The notes beneath the pieces are model-generated. The model did no database searches. It was given only the letters and a program-made list of their open reading frames with translations, and was not told the origin of the DNA. The position numbers were made by a program, and so were the translations under genes. Shown here one piece after another: positions 37,138-46,617 of a stretch of 64,000 nucleotides of DNA. The stretch is from Mycolicibacterium duvalii (GTDB lineage: Bacteria; Actinomycetota; Actinomycetes; Mycobacteriales; Mycobacteriaceae). How positions within the stretch are numbered: the stretch's first letter is position 1; the number at the start of each line of letters is the position of its first letter. Location: assembly GCF_010726645.1 (NCBI RefSeq), contig NZ_AP022563.1, positions 3,410,001 to 3,474,000 on the forward strand, given 5' to 3'.

Positions 37138-37434
37138 TCAGACACCCCAGGCTCGGGCGGCCGCGCGGTCGGTGGCCGCCACGTCGTCGGCACCCTCGCG
37201 CACCGCATTGCCGAGGCTGACGAGAATGTCGTTCAGCGCGGCGGCCGCCTGCTCCCAACGGGACTGCTCGATCCGGTAGGCCTCGGCAGCGTCCCGGGTC
37301 CAGGTCGCCTGCAGCGGCGCGATCTGGGCGCGCAGATCGTCCAGCGCCGCGTTGAACCGGGCCGCGGTCGTGTGGATTTCCTGACGGACCGTGTACTCGA
37401 TCTCGCCGAAGTCATAGGACAGCGTGGCATCCAT
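37138..37434 (-). CDS. esxT: ESX-4 secreted WXG100-family protein EsxT
   Basis: A 98-residue helical-hairpin protein, about the same length as M. tuberculosis EsxT (Rv3444c) and aligning along its whole length: YDFGEIEYTVRQEIHTTAAR, then LQATWTRDAAEAYRIEQ and LNDILVSLGNAVREGADDV. The turn reads W45-T46-R47, so the Gly of the WXG motif is replaced, as in the M. tuberculosis protein. It pairs with EsxU, whose gene ends 14 bases upstream, and should be exported as a dimer by the ESX-4 machine. Confidence 0.93.
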   Translation of the reverse strand: MDATLSYDFGEIEYTVRQEIHTTAARFNAALDDLRAQIAPLQATWTRDAAEAYRIEQSRWEQAAAALNDILVSLGNAVREGADDVAATDRAAARAWGV

Positions 37435-37448
37435 CAACGTTCCCCTTC

Positions 37449-37790
37449 CTACAGCGCTGCAGCGACGGAACCGATGCGCTGCGAATGGGTTTCGGCGACC
37501 TCGCGCAGGATCCGCTCGTTGTCGCGGATGGTTTCGGCGATGCGGGCCAGCGCCGCATGGAGCCTCACCGACTCGCCGTTCCAACGCTCGACGACCTCAC
37601 GGAACCGGGCCGCGGCGACACCTCCCCACACCGATGCGGGCACGCTGCTCATCGCGGTGATGAAGGATCCCAGCATGGCACGCAGCTCCTCGTTGCGGGC
37701 ATCGGTCTTGCCGGCGATGGCCACCATCAGCTCGAGGTCGGTGGTCAGCGCCGTCGATCCGGTGGGTGGGGGCATGGCGGGTGTCGACAT
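37449..37790 (-). CDS. esxU: ESX-4 secreted WXG100-family protein EsxU
   Basis: A 113-residue partner of EsxT, equivalent to Rv3445c. The hairpin is LMVAIAGKTDARNEELRAML, turn SSVPASVWGGVAAARFREV (W55-G56-G57, an intact WXG) and a second helix ARIAETIRDNERILREVA. The ATG at 37790 is set by GAGAGGA seven bases upstream; an ATG seven codons earlier is less likely. It follows the Rv3446c-like gene after 69 bases and precedes esxT by 14. A short N-terminal Thr/Pro-rich segment precedes the first helix. Confidence 0.92.
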   Translation of the reverse strand: MSTPAMPPPTGSTALTTDLELMVAIAGKTDARNEELRAMLGSFITAMSSVPASVWGGVAAARFREVVERWNGESVRLHAALARIAETIRDNERILREVAETHSQRIGSVAAAL

Positions 37791-37859
37791 CGGCAGGTCC
37801 TCTCTGGTCATTGCGGACGATCTGTAGATAGGACGCCGGGTGGGCCCATCCGGTTCCCA

Positions 37860-38963
37860 TCACGTGATCTCGTGTGCCGATTCGACGGCCCGCGTGCAGA
37901 TCTCCGCGAATGCGTCGGCGTCCGCAGGGCTGCTCTGGCAACCGACGGCGATGCTGGTGGTGCCGTCGACGACGACCGCCCACCGGGTCTGACTGCCCGG
38001 CCGCACCTCGCGGTAGGTCACCGCGGCCCGCGTCCCGACCCGGCCGGCAGGGTCGAAGTCGACGAAGACGCCCGGCGTCTCCGCGGCAACGGCTCCGCGC
38101 AGCCTCACGGCGAGGCCGGACAGCGATTCCGGTGCCGCGAGCCGCGACTGGGTGAAGTGCACCGCGGCGGAACCCGACGGAGCGGCCACCCGCACCCTGG
38201 CCGAGCCGGGTCCGGCGGTGATGCGTTGCGTCGTCCAGTGCGCAGGCACGCGCACCCCCACGCGTCCCTCGACCACCAGCACGTCGTCGGGCGCGGGCGG
38301 GGCGACCCCGTGCGCGAGCCACCCCACCGCGAGTGCGGCCGCGGCCGTAGCGGCGATGGCGGTGTACCGGCGCACCGATCGAGACGGTTTGCTCGGCTGC
38401 CGGTCGGGCTTCGGCAGCGCGCGGGACAACCGTTGTCGCGCCGCATGATTGACCTGTATACCGAGGGCCCGCAGCTCCCCCAGCACGTCGGCGGGCAGCG
38501 GCGACACGGCGTCGGGGAGATCGATCAGCACCTCGCCGACGGCGCCGAGATGAGCAGTGAGGTCCAGCGTATGACGGTCGAGCACCAGCGGTTGCGCGCT
38601 GTCGGGTCCGGTCAGCACGAAGTCGTCGGCGACCTCGAGGACCGTCGCATCGGTGCCCGCCGACAGCAGCGCAGAGCGTCGATGCACCGTGGCATCGGGG
38701 CGGCAGCGGTGCATGGCGCGGGTGACGGTCGCGACGCGCCTGTCCGACCACCAGGTGGGCAGTACCAGGGCCACCGGGCCGGGGTGATCGCCGATCGCCG
38801 CGTCCAGCACATCGCGCCACAGGTCCCCGGTCGGCACCGGCCCGTCGTCACGGAGGACGAACGCGTCGTCGATGCCGTCGAGCGCGGCGGCGACCCACTC
38901 CGCGGGCGGGCGCCGCGGGCCGCGCACCGTGCACGGACCGGCCTCCACCACCGCCCCCGTCAT
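37860..38963 (-). CDS. Type VII secretion-associated protein, Rv3446c family
   Basis: A 367-residue protein always found beside eccC4. The N-terminal half looks like an actin/ASKHA-like or receiver-like cytoplasmic domain (WVAAALDGIDDAFVLRDDG, PVALVLPTWWSDRRVATV, VLEVADDFVLTGPD). One membrane helix follows at about 246-267 (YTAIAATAAAALAVGWLAHG), after the basic stretch KPSRSVRR. The periplasmic C-terminal domain (VLVVEGRVGVRVPAHWTTQR, AAVTYREVRPGSQTRWAVVV) is the conserved T7SS-associated module. It overlaps eccC4 by four bases (ATGA). A scaffold or regulatory role in ESX-4 is inferred. Confidence 0.88.
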   Translation of the reverse strand: MTGAVVEAGPCTVRGPRRPPAEWVAAALDGIDDAFVLRDDGPVPTGDLWRDVLDAAIGDHPGPVALVLPTWWSDRRVATVTRAMHRCRPDATVHRRSALLSAGTDATVLEVADDFVLTGPDSAQPLVLDRHTLDLTAHLGAVGEVLIDLPDAVSPLPADVLGELRALGIQVNHAARQRLSRALPKPDRQPSKPSRSVRRYTAIAATAAAALAVGWLAHGVAPPAPDDVLVVEGRVGVRVPAHWTTQRITAGPGSARVRVAAPSGSAAVHFTQSRLAAPESLSGLAVRLRGAVAAETPGVFVDFDPAGRVGTRAAVTYREVRPGSQTRWAVVVDGTTSIAVGCQSSPADADAFAEICTRAVESAHEIT

Positions 38964-41900
38964 GGGGGGTCTACCCAGCCCACCTGGACCAGTTCGGCAC
39001 GCCGGCCCCGCACCGCCAGCGTCGCCCGCCCGGGCGGCAACGGGCCGGGCCGGATGCCGCCGAACACGGCGCCTTCGTCGGAGCCGGCGCTCATCACCAG
39101 ACCGCTGCAGCCCATGTCGCGCAACCGAGCCAGCACCGGGTCGAACATGGCCCGGGCGGCACCCCCGGCCCGGCGGGCCACGACGACGTGCAGGCCGAGA
39201 TCCTTGGCGTGCGGCAGGAAGTCGGCCAGGGCGGTCAGCGGATTGCCGGTCGCGCCGGCCACCAGATCGTAATCGTCGACCACCAGGTAGATCTCGGGGC
39301 CGTCCCACCACGACCGGTCACGCAGTTGCTGCTGGGTGACGCGCTCACCGGGCAGGCGGGCGGTCAGCTGCTGTTGCAGTGTCACCATCCGCGCGCTCAG
39401 CGCGACAGCGGACGCCGAATAGCCGCCCAGATGGGCGGATTCGACGACACCCAGCAGCGTCCGGCGGTAGTCGACGATGTCGAGCTGCAGCTGGGTTGCG
39501 GCGTAGGTGCCGGCCAGTTGGGTGCACACGGCCCGCAACAGCGCGGTCTTGCCGCATTCCGCGTCGCCGAGCACCAGGAGATGCGGGTGTTCATTCAGGT
39601 CGAGCCAGACCGGCTGCAGAGCGTCCTCCCCCACCCCCAGCACCACCGCACCGGCAGGTCCGGGCTCCGGCAGTGTCCGCAGGTCGATCCGGTCCGGGAG
39701 CAGTTCGACGGCCGGGGCCACGGGTGCACCTGGATCATGGCGCGGTGTGACGCCGTCGGGCGTGGCGATCGCGAACTGGTGTCCGGTTCGGGTCAGACCC
39801 CGCCCGGGCGGCATCGCGGCGACCTCACGGGCGCGGCGTCGATCCATCTCCGATTCGGCCGGATCCCCCAGTCGCAGCTCGATTCTGGTGCCGATCTGGT
39901 CCTTCAGCGCCGGCCGAAGGTCCGCCCACCGCGACGCGGCGAGCAGCACGTGTATTCCATAGCCCAGGCCCTGGGCGGCCAGCGCGGTGACCGCCGCCTC
40001 GAGAGCGTCGAACTCCTGCCGGGCGGCCGACCAGCCGTCGACGACGAGGAACACTTCGCCGTAGCCATCGGTCTCGGCCGCCCGGTAGTCGGCCAGGCTG
40101 CTCACCCCCAGCCGGCGAAACGCCGCCTCACGCAACCGGAGTAATGACTCGACAGTGGCCACGGTACGACGGCACAACTCGGTGTCACGGCGGCCGGCGA
40201 CCGACCCGACATGCGGCAGTCCGCCCAGTCTGCTCAGCGCTCCGCCGCCGAAGTCCAGACAGTAGAACTGCACCGCCGACGCATCGGAGGTGGCCGCGAG
40301 AGCGCTGATCACGCTGCACAGCGTGGTCGACTTGCCGGCTTGCGGGCCGCCGACGACCACCAGATGACCTGCCGGGCCGGAGAAGTCGACGATCAGCGGC
40401 TCATACCGTTGCTCGTAGGGACGGTCGACCAGGCCGATCGGAACCCGCAGTGGCACCGCGGTGTCGAGCAGCGAACCCAGGCGTGGCGAACCGGACAACG
40501 GCGGCAACCACACCGGGTGCGCGGATGCTCCGGTGTCGGCGAACCGCCGCAGCACCGCCGCCAGCAACGGTTGGCGCGCCGCACCGGCCGGGCCGGGGGG
40601 CGACGTGCCCGAGTTCCGGGTGTACAGCTGCACCGCGGCGCGGGACGCGTCGGTGACCACCGACGATGTCGGGCGGTATCCACCGGAGACGAACGCGGTC
40701 TGCACGCGGGTCATCGTCCCCGACGTCGTCTTCAGGTACGCCGCGCCGGGCTGGGTGGGCAGGTGGTAGGCGTCGGGCACGCCCAGCACGGCCCGCGAGT
40801 CGCCGGCCGAGAACGTCTTCAGGCAGACCCGGTAGGACAGGTGGGTCTCCAACCCGCGGAGTCTGCCCTCGTCGAGGCGCTGGCTGGCCAAGAGCAGATG
40901 GACGCCCAGGGACCGGCCCAACCGACCGATGACCACGAACAGGTCGGCGAAATCGGGGTGCTGGCTGAGAAGTTCGGAGAACTCGTCGACGACGACGAAC
41001 AGCGACGGCAGCGGCGGCAGACGGCGCTGAGCTCGGGCGGTGCGGTAGGCGTCCAGATCGGCCAGGTTGCCGGCTGCACGCAGAAGTTCCTGGCGGCGGG
41101 TGACCTCGCCGGACAGCGCGTCGCGCATCCGCGCGACCAACGCGGCCTCGTCGGCGAGGTTGGTGATCACCGCCGCAACATGTTTCGCGTGCTCGAAACC
41201 CAGGAAGGTGGCGCCGCCCTTGAAATCGACAAGCACCAGGTTCAATTCCTCGGGCGCGTGCGCGGCGATCATGCCCAGGGTCAAGGTGCGGAGGAACTCC
41301 GACTTGCCCGACCCCGTCGCACCCACGCAGAGGCCGTGGGGTCCCATGCCGCCCGCGGCGGCCTCCTTGATGTCGAGACAGACGACGTCTCCGTTCTCGG
41401 CCACGCCGATCGGCACCCGTAGCAGGTCCCGCCGGCCGCGGGCGCGCCGGTACTCGGCGGCGTCGACGGTGTCGAGGTCATCGATGCCGGACAGCCCCAG
41501 CCAGTCCCCGGGTGTGGACGTCGCGACGGTCCCGGCGCCGGCGAAGCGCGCCAGCCGTCGCGCGCACGCGGCGGCGTCGATCTCGGTCATGACATCGTGG
41601 TGCGCCTCGACGGGGTCGCCGTCAGCGACCACGCCGACGGGCGCCCCGGATACCTCGGCGACGAGCGTGATCACCGTGGCCCGTTCGTCCGGCGGCGGTG
41701 TGGGTGTCCCGTCGACCACCACCACGCGGTGCACTGCCGGCGCGCTGTGCTGGTGGGGCAGCCATTTCACCCAGTCCCAGAACGGCTGCGCCGTGGGTCC
41801 CGCGCGGACCGCCAGACCCAGCTCATCCGGATGGTGGTGTGCCGCGAGTTGGCCGAGCATCGCGCGGACCAGCGCGCGGCAGCGGCCGGGATCCCCGGTC

Positions 41901-42502
41901 ACCCGGATCTCCCGGGTGGCGCGGAGATCGACGGTGACGGGCACGTCGTCGAGGACGCTGTAGGACTGCACGAGGCGGCGGACCGCGGTCAGCGTGACCG
42001 GGTCGGCGACCTCGTCGGGCGGCAGCGTCGGCGCGACCACCTGCGTCGCCGAGGCGCCGCGTCCGAGCCCGATCCGGACACGGCAGAACTGGCTGTCGTC
42101 GCTTTTGCGGAACTCGCCGGCCGACATCCACAGCGCGGCCGGATCCGGGTGCCGGGTGTGCAGCCACCGGTGGTGCGCGTCCGCGGCGGCCAACAGCGTG
42201 CGCTCGACCCCGGCCAGATAGCGCAGATACTCGGCGCGACGCTGGTTGAGCTGCCCGCTGCGGCCCGTGGCGCGGGTCCCGTAGACCAGTGAGCCGATGA
42301 CCGAGAACAGCATCATCGCCGGGAAGAACAGCCCCGCCGGTTGCCGCGGCCCGCCGTTGCTCAGGTACCACGCCCCCATGCCCAGCATCGCGAGGAGCAT
42401 CACCACGGGCATCAACCGGGCCATCGGCGCGGCGGGGGCGGACTCGGGCACCTCGGGCGGCGCGTCGAGCACGACCCGGGCGGGTGCGCTGACAGAACTC
42501 AT
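38960..42502 (-). CDS. eccC4: ESX-4 FtsK/SpoIIIE-type ATPase EccC4
   Basis: A 1180-residue motor of type VII secretion. Two membrane helices lie at about 31-47 and 57-75. Three P-loop domains follow: GATGSGKS at 394-401 with Walker B LFVVVDEFSE (501-510); GGPQAGKST at 718-726; and GDAECGKTAL at 979-988. It is the fused form (EccCa plus EccCb), usual for ESX-4. The last domain binds the export signal of the Esx dimer. The ATG at 42502 is followed by MSSVSAPARVVLDAPPEVPE; upstream in-frame codons lie in the divergent promoter region. It heads the minus-strand operon eccC4, Rv3446c-like, esxU, esxT. Confidence 0.96.
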   Translation of the reverse strand: MSSVSAPARVVLDAPPEVPESAPAAPMARLMPVVMLLAMLGMGAWYLSNGGPRQPAGLFFPAMMLFSVIGSLVYGTRATGRSGQLNQRRAEYLRYLAGVERTLLAAADAHHRWLHTRHPDPAALWMSAGEFRKSDDSQFCRVRIGLGRGASATQVVAPTLPPDEVADPVTLTAVRRLVQSYSVLDDVPVTVDLRATREIRVTGDPGRCRALVRAMLGQLAAHHHPDELGLAVRAGPTAQPFWDWVKWLPHQHSAPAVHRVVVVDGTPTPPPDERATVITLVAEVSGAPVGVVADGDPVEAHHDVMTEIDAAACARRLARFAGAGTVATSTPGDWLGLSGIDDLDTVDAAEYRRARGRRDLLRVPIGVAENGDVVCLDIKEAAAGGMGPHGLCVGATGSGKSEFLRTLTLGMIAAHAPEELNLVLVDFKGGATFLGFEHAKHVAAVITNLADEAALVARMRDALSGEVTRRQELLRAAGNLADLDAYRTARAQRRLPPLPSLFVVVDEFSELLSQHPDFADLFVVIGRLGRSLGVHLLLASQRLDEGRLRGLETHLSYRVCLKTFSAGDSRAVLGVPDAYHLPTQPGAAYLKTTSGTMTRVQTAFVSGGYRPTSSVVTDASRAAVQLYTRNSGTSPPGPAGAARQPLLAAVLRRFADTGASAHPVWLPPLSGSPRLGSLLDTAVPLRVPIGLVDRPYEQRYEPLIVDFSGPAGHLVVVGGPQAGKSTTLCSVISALAATSDASAVQFYCLDFGGGALSRLGGLPHVGSVAGRRDTELCRRTVATVESLLRLREAAFRRLGVSSLADYRAAETDGYGEVFLVVDGWSAARQEFDALEAAVTALAAQGLGYGIHVLLAASRWADLRPALKDQIGTRIELRLGDPAESEMDRRRAREVAAMPPGRGLTRTGHQFAIATPDGVTPRHDPGAPVAPAVELLPDRIDLRTLPEPGPAGAVVLGVGEDALQPVWLDLNEHPHLLVLGDAECGKTALLRAVCTQLAGTYAATQLQLDIVDYRRTLLGVVESAHLGGYSASAVALSARMVTLQQQLTARLPGERVTQQQLRDRSWWDGPEIYLVVDDYDLVAGATGNPLTALADFLPHAKDLGLHVVVARRAGGAARAMFDPVLARLRDMGCSGLVMSAGSDEGAVFGGIRPGPLPPGRATLAVRGRRAELVQVGWVDPP

Positions 42503-42597
42503 CGTCTGAGTAGACGCACCACAGGGCCCACGTGGTTCCCTCCGCGCTTTATCCACAGCCCGGCAGATTGCCGCCACCCGGCGGGTGGCCGCCCAGT

Positions 42598-42603
42598 TAC
42601 GTT
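42598..42603 (+). promoter_or_regulatory. -10 element of the eccD4 promoter (leaderless)
   Basis: TACGTT lies exactly six bases before the eccD4 ATG at 42610, and there is no Shine-Dalgarno, so transcription probably starts at the A of the ATG. It lies in the divergent gap between eccC4 and eccD4. Confidence 0.55.
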
Positions 42604-42609
42604 GCTCTC

Positions 42610-43914
42610 ATGCGTGATTCGCAGTTGCGGCTGACCGTCGTCGCGCCGCGGTCGGATTCACCGGTTGTCGACGTCACGGTCGCCGCCGACTGCCCCGTCG
42701 GTACGGTTGTGCCCGACCTGGTCGACGTCGTGATCGGCGCCGCCGCAACGGCGAGTCCGCGGCGCTGGCACGTGAGCCGCTCGACCGGAGGCCTGCTGGA
42801 CACCTCGAAAACGCTGCGGGACAACGGTGTCGGCGACGGCGACATCCTGCTGCTGGACGCGGTCGGCGCGCCGGCCCCGCGCCTCGTCCCCGTCGACGCC
42901 GCGTCGGTGGTCGCCGACTGCGCCCGTACCCATTCGGCGTCGGCGGGCCCGGCGGTGCGGGAGGGCGTGGGCCTGCTGGTCGTCGCGGTGCTGATCACGG
43001 TGCTCGTGGGGTCCGGCCGCCCGGAACCCGGTCTGTGGGTCGCGGCGGCACTGTCGGCGGCCGCGGCGACTGTCGTGCTGGCCGACCGCCGCTGCCCGCT
43101 GCCGGCCACGTTCAGCGTGGGCGCCGCGCTGCTGGCCGCTGTGACCGGGTATCTCGCGTCTCCCGGGGCGCTATGGCAGTTCGGGGCGACGGTCGCCGCC
43201 GCAGCAGGGTGCGCGATGTCGCTGCTGCTGCGGCACGCGATGGGTCCGGTCGCGCACGTCGCCATCGCCCACACCGCGATCGCCGCCGCGGCGGGAGCCG
43301 TCGTGGTGGCCGGCGCGGTGAGCGCGGCCGCACGACTGCCGGTCGAGGCCGGCGGCGCCGCGCTGGCCACGGTCAGCGTGGCGGCCCTGACCGCCGCCGC
43401 CAGGATCGTCGTCGGCCTCGGCGGGCTGTCGCCGTCGCGTCCGACCGTCACCGCGGACCGGGCAGCAGCCGCACAACGGGTGCTGACCGGGCTGACGGTG
43501 GGGTGGGCCGCCGCTGCCGCGCTGGGCGCGGTCGCCGCCGTCGTGGGCAGGACGCCTGCCGGCGGCACCGCGCTTGCGCTGGCAGCGATGGTCGGCCTGG
43601 CGTTGCTGTTGCGAGCGCATGGTCACGCCGATCCGGCCCGGCGCGTCGCCCTGCGCACCGCCGGCGCCGTGGGATTCGGCGCCGCGTTCATCGGTGCCAC
43701 CGTGACCTATCCCGCCGCCGCGGCGTGGCTGTGCGCTGTCGCGGCGACCGCCGGCGTGGCCGCGGCGTACCGTCGGGGCGGGGGCGGTCAGCGCAATCCT
43801 GTGGCGCGCCAAGCCCTTCAGGTGGTCGAGTACGCCGCGGTCGCCGCGGTGGTTCCGTTCGCGTTGTGGACCGCGGGCGTGTACGGCTGGGCCCGCGGCC
43901 TCGGTCTGCCATGA
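42610..43914 (+). CDS. eccD4: ESX-4 membrane channel protein EccD4
   Basis: A 434-residue protein with a cytoplasmic ubiquitin-like N-terminal domain (RDSQLRLTVVAPRSDSPVVD, CPVGTVVPDLVDVV, then NGVGDGDILLLDAV) and about eleven membrane helices from residue 120 on, as expected of EccD. It forms the central membrane vestibule of ESX-4 with EccB and EccC. ATG at 42610 gives the family start MRDSQ; an upstream in-frame start at 42532 is in the promoter gap. The stop overlaps the mycP4 start (ATGA). Confidence 0.94.
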   Translation: MRDSQLRLTVVAPRSDSPVVDVTVAADCPVGTVVPDLVDVVIGAAATASPRRWHVSRSTGGLLDTSKTLRDNGVGDGDILLLDAVGAPAPRLVPVDAASVVADCARTHSASAGPAVREGVGLLVVAVLITVLVGSGRPEPGLWVAAALSAAAATVVLADRRCPLPATFSVGAALLAAVTGYLASPGALWQFGATVAAAAGCAMSLLLRHAMGPVAHVAIAHTAIAAAAGAVVVAGAVSAAARLPVEAGGAALATVSVAALTAAARIVVGLGGLSPSRPTVTADRAAAAQRVLTGLTVGWAAAAALGAVAAVVGRTPAGGTALALAAMVGLALLLRAHGHADPARRVALRTAGAVGFGAAFIGATVTYPAAAAWLCAVAATAGVAAAYRRGGGGQRNPVARQALQVVEYAAVAAVVPFALWTAGVYGWARGLGLP

Positions 43915-45227
43915 GCGCTGTGCGCGCGCTGGCCGCGCTGACGGTCCTGGCCGCGGTCACCGCGCCGACCGTGGCCGCCGCCCCGCCGGCGGTCGACGAC
44001 AGTCTCCTTCCACCGGCGGCGCCACCCGCACCGCCCGCACCGACGCTGCGCCACGGCGACTGTGTCGACGGCCATGCCGGTCTCGGCGCAGCGGAATCCG
44101 CGCCGCGCTTAGACCTCGACAGTGTGTGGGCGCTGACTCGCGGCGCCGGGCAGACGGTGGCGGTCATCGACACCGGTGTCGCCCGGCACCGGCGCCTGCC
44201 GCACCTGATACCGGGCGGCGACTACGTCTCGACCCAGGACGGCACCGCCGACTGCGACGGTCACGGCACAGTGGTGGCGGGCATCATCGCCGCCCAGCCC
44301 GACACGGCCGCGCCGACCGGGTTCACCGGCATCGCGCCGGACGCGTCGATCCTGGCGATCCGGCAGTCCAGCAACAAGTTCCGAGTCGCCACCGATGCCG
44401 CCCAGGCGGGTGTGGGCGACGTCGACACCCTCGCGGCGGCTGTGCGCTTCGCCGCGGACTTCGGCGCCGGGGTTATCAACATCTCCTCGGTGGCCTGTCT
44501 CCCGGCCACCGCCGACCTCGACGACCGGGCACTGGGTGCCGCACTGGCCTACGCGGTGGACGTGAAAAACGTGGTGGTGGTCAGCGCGGCCGGCAACGTC
44601 GGCGGACCGGGCCAGTGCCCGGAGGCCAACCCTGGAGACAGCGCCGCCGCGGCCGACGTCGCGGTGGTCGTCAGCCCGGCCTGGTACGACGACTACGTCT
44701 TGACCGTGGGTTCCGTCGACGCCGACGGCGCGCCTTCGGCGTTCAGCCTCGCCGGGCCGTGGGTCGACGTGGCCGCGCCGGGCGAGCACGTGGTGTCGCT
44801 GGCGGCCGCCGCCGACGGCCTGGTCGACAGGTCGGCCCACGACGACCCCCTGTCGGGGACCAGCTACGCGGCACCGGTGGTCAGCGGAGTCGCGGCGCTC
44901 GTGCGCGCCCGGTTTCCGGCCTTGACGGCACGCCAGGTGATGGCCCGGATCGAGGACTCCGCGCTGCACCCGCCGGAGGGGTGGAATCCGACGGTCGGCC
45001 ATGGTGTGGTCGACGTCCTCGCCGCGGTATCGGGACCATCGGTCGCTGCCGCGGCGGTGCCGCCGACGGCCAGGCCGACGCTTGCGCCGCCGCAGCCGTC
45101 GGCACCCGGAGCGGGCGGCAGCCGCGCTGCGGTGCGGGCCGCGTTGATCTGCCTGGGCCTGATCGGCGGGGTCGCGGTGGTCGCCGCGGCGCTGGGCCGG
45201 TCACGGGGCCCCGTCGCGGGCGACTGA
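43911..45227 (+). CDS. mycP4: ESX-4 mycosin serine protease MycP4
   Basis: A 438-residue subtilisin-like protease. Signal peptide 1-24 (VRALAALTVLAAVTAPTVAAA), then a proline-rich extension. The catalytic triad is D87 in VAVIDTGV, H118 in CDGHGTVVAG and S318 in LSGTSYAAPVVSG, with N229 in SAAGNVGG as the oxyanion residue. After a Pro-rich linker the C-terminus is a membrane anchor (AALICLGLIGGVAVVAAALG) and a short basic tail. It stabilises the ESX complex. It overlaps eccD4 by 4 bases and the convergent eccB4 by 27 bases. Confidence 0.96.
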   Translation: MSAVRALAALTVLAAVTAPTVAAAPPAVDDSLLPPAAPPAPPAPTLRHGDCVDGHAGLGAAESAPRLDLDSVWALTRGAGQTVAVIDTGVARHRRLPHLIPGGDYVSTQDGTADCDGHGTVVAGIIAAQPDTAAPTGFTGIAPDASILAIRQSSNKFRVATDAAQAGVGDVDTLAAAVRFAADFGAGVINISSVACLPATADLDDRALGAALAYAVDVKNVVVVSAAGNVGGPGQCPEANPGDSAAAADVAVVVSPAWYDDYVLTVGSVDADGAPSAFSLAGPWVDVAAPGEHVVSLAAAADGLVDRSAHDDPLSGTSYAAPVVSGVAALVRARFPALTARQVMARIEDSALHPPEGWNPTVGHGVVDVLAAVSGPSVAAAAVPPTARPTLAPPQPSAPGAGGSRAAVRAALICLGLIGGVAVVAAALGRSRGPVAGD

Positions 45228-46574
45228 CGCTGCGCTGCGGTTCAATTCGGGCCCGCGGGGCAGCGCCGAGAGCACCGGCCACGGCGCCGGCACTGCCGGC
45301 CCAGACAACCCCAGCCGCTGTGCGGCGTCGTCGTCGCCGATACCGAACGCCATGCCCGAGTCAGTGACCAGAAACCGGGACCCGATACCGGCGCCGGTCA
45401 GACCGACGCTGCGGACGTCGACGCTGCGACCGGACGGGATCGCCACGGCGTCGACCGCCGGACCGTCGCCGTCGGCCTGCGCCAACCGGCGCGAGGTCCA
45501 CGCCGAGGGCAGCGCATCGGCGAACATCAAGGTGCTGTGCGAGGTGCCGACGGCGGGGTCGGCATGCCACCGGGCACACAGCACCGGGGCAGGCTCGATG
45601 CCGCCGCGGTCGGGAAAGGTCCCGACCGCAAGGCTGGTCCGGATCGGAAGTGGGCCGACGATATCCGGCGCGAGGACGGGCATCCGGTCCCCGACACGGG
45701 CGTCCGTGTAGCGGATCAGGTCGGCAGCCACCTGGCCGATGCGCTGCACCCCGTCGGTGAGCACCACGTACCGATCCTGCCGGCCGACGGACACGTCCAC
45801 CGCGAACACCGCACCCACCGGCAGCCCGCCGAGCGCCGGTGGTCCGGGTGTGCCGACGGCAGGTATCTGCGGCGGCGCGATCGGCGCCGCCTCCGGCACC
45901 GCAGCCAGCAGCAGCTGCGAAACCATCTGCGGGACAAAACCGTCGAGTTCGAGAGCGCGAACCACCGCCGGATGACGCAAGTCCACGCGGGAACGCCACC
46001 CGTCGTGCAGTAGGTAGGTCGCAGCAGGATTTCCGCGCACCGCGACCAGCGCGTGCCGGCCCGGCGCAGCGTCGGGGCCCTCCGGCGTGCCGACGCCCAC
46101 GATGGTGTCGCCGCGTCGGTCGTCGCAGACCGTCCAGTCCGACTCCTCCGGAGAGAGCGGCGGCGCGAGATGGGCCGGAGCACCGGGAATGCCCAGTGCC
46201 GGACCACGCGGGGCGGAGTCGACGGCCCGTTGCGAAACAGGCTTCGGATCCCCCGCGCTGCCGGTGACCAACCGCGCCGAGGCCAGGTTGGGCACCGGGT
46301 GCAGGGTGTCCTCGACCGTCACGTACAGCGCCCCGGTCTGGGGCACCACGACGATCGGTGCGCCGCCGATGCCACCTGCGGGCCCGAGCAGCGCCAGTAC
46401 CGCGCAGACCGCCACCGCGATCAGTGCCGCCACCGTTCCGCCGGTCAGCGAAAGAGCTTGCGCACGCAGCGGATCGTCGATCATCCGGACATCGGCCCGG
46501 ACCAGTGCGTGCTGCATCCGACGTGCCAGGAACCGGTGCCCGCTGACCTGCAGGCGTGTGCTCTGCTCAGCCAT
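45201..46574 (-). CDS. eccB4: ESX-4 core membrane protein EccB4
   Basis: A 457-residue protein: cytoplasmic N-terminus with RLQVSGHRFLARRMQHALVR, one membrane helix at about 42-64 (SLTGGTVAALIAVAVCAVLA), and a large periplasmic domain with the repeat layout of EccB (IVVVPQTGALYVTVEDTLHP, YLLHDGWRSRVDLRHPAVVR, RYVVLTDGVQRIGQVAADLI, FLVTDSGMAFGIGDDDAAQR). Two cysteines (TVCDD and VLCARW) match the EccB disulfide. It is transcribed alone, convergent with eccD4-mycP4, with a 27-base 3' overlap with mycP4. Confidence 0.95.
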   Translation of the reverse strand: MAEQSTRLQVSGHRFLARRMQHALVRADVRMIDDPLRAQALSLTGGTVAALIAVAVCAVLALLGPAGGIGGAPIVVVPQTGALYVTVEDTLHPVPNLASARLVTGSAGDPKPVSQRAVDSAPRGPALGIPGAPAHLAPPLSPEESDWTVCDDRRGDTIVGVGTPEGPDAAPGRHALVAVRGNPAATYLLHDGWRSRVDLRHPAVVRALELDGFVPQMVSQLLLAAVPEAAPIAPPQIPAVGTPGPPALGGLPVGAVFAVDVSVGRQDRYVVLTDGVQRIGQVAADLIRYTDARVGDRMPVLAPDIVGPLPIRTSLAVGTFPDRGGIEPAPVLCARWHADPAVGTSHSTLMFADALPSAWTSRRLAQADGDGPAVDAVAIPSGRSVDVRSVGLTGAGIGSRFLVTDSGMAFGIGDDDAAQRLGLSGPAVPAPWPVLSALPRGPELNRSAASVARDGAP

Positions 46575-46617
46575 CGCCCCCCTGTCCCAGCCTAACCGGC
46601 CTCCGGGCCAGTGGATT

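Noticed and set aside
43035..43910. Long upstream extension of the mycP4 frame
   Set aside because: It overlaps eccD4 in another frame and is Arg/Gly-rich. The ATG at 43911 gives a proper signal peptide and ATGA coupling.
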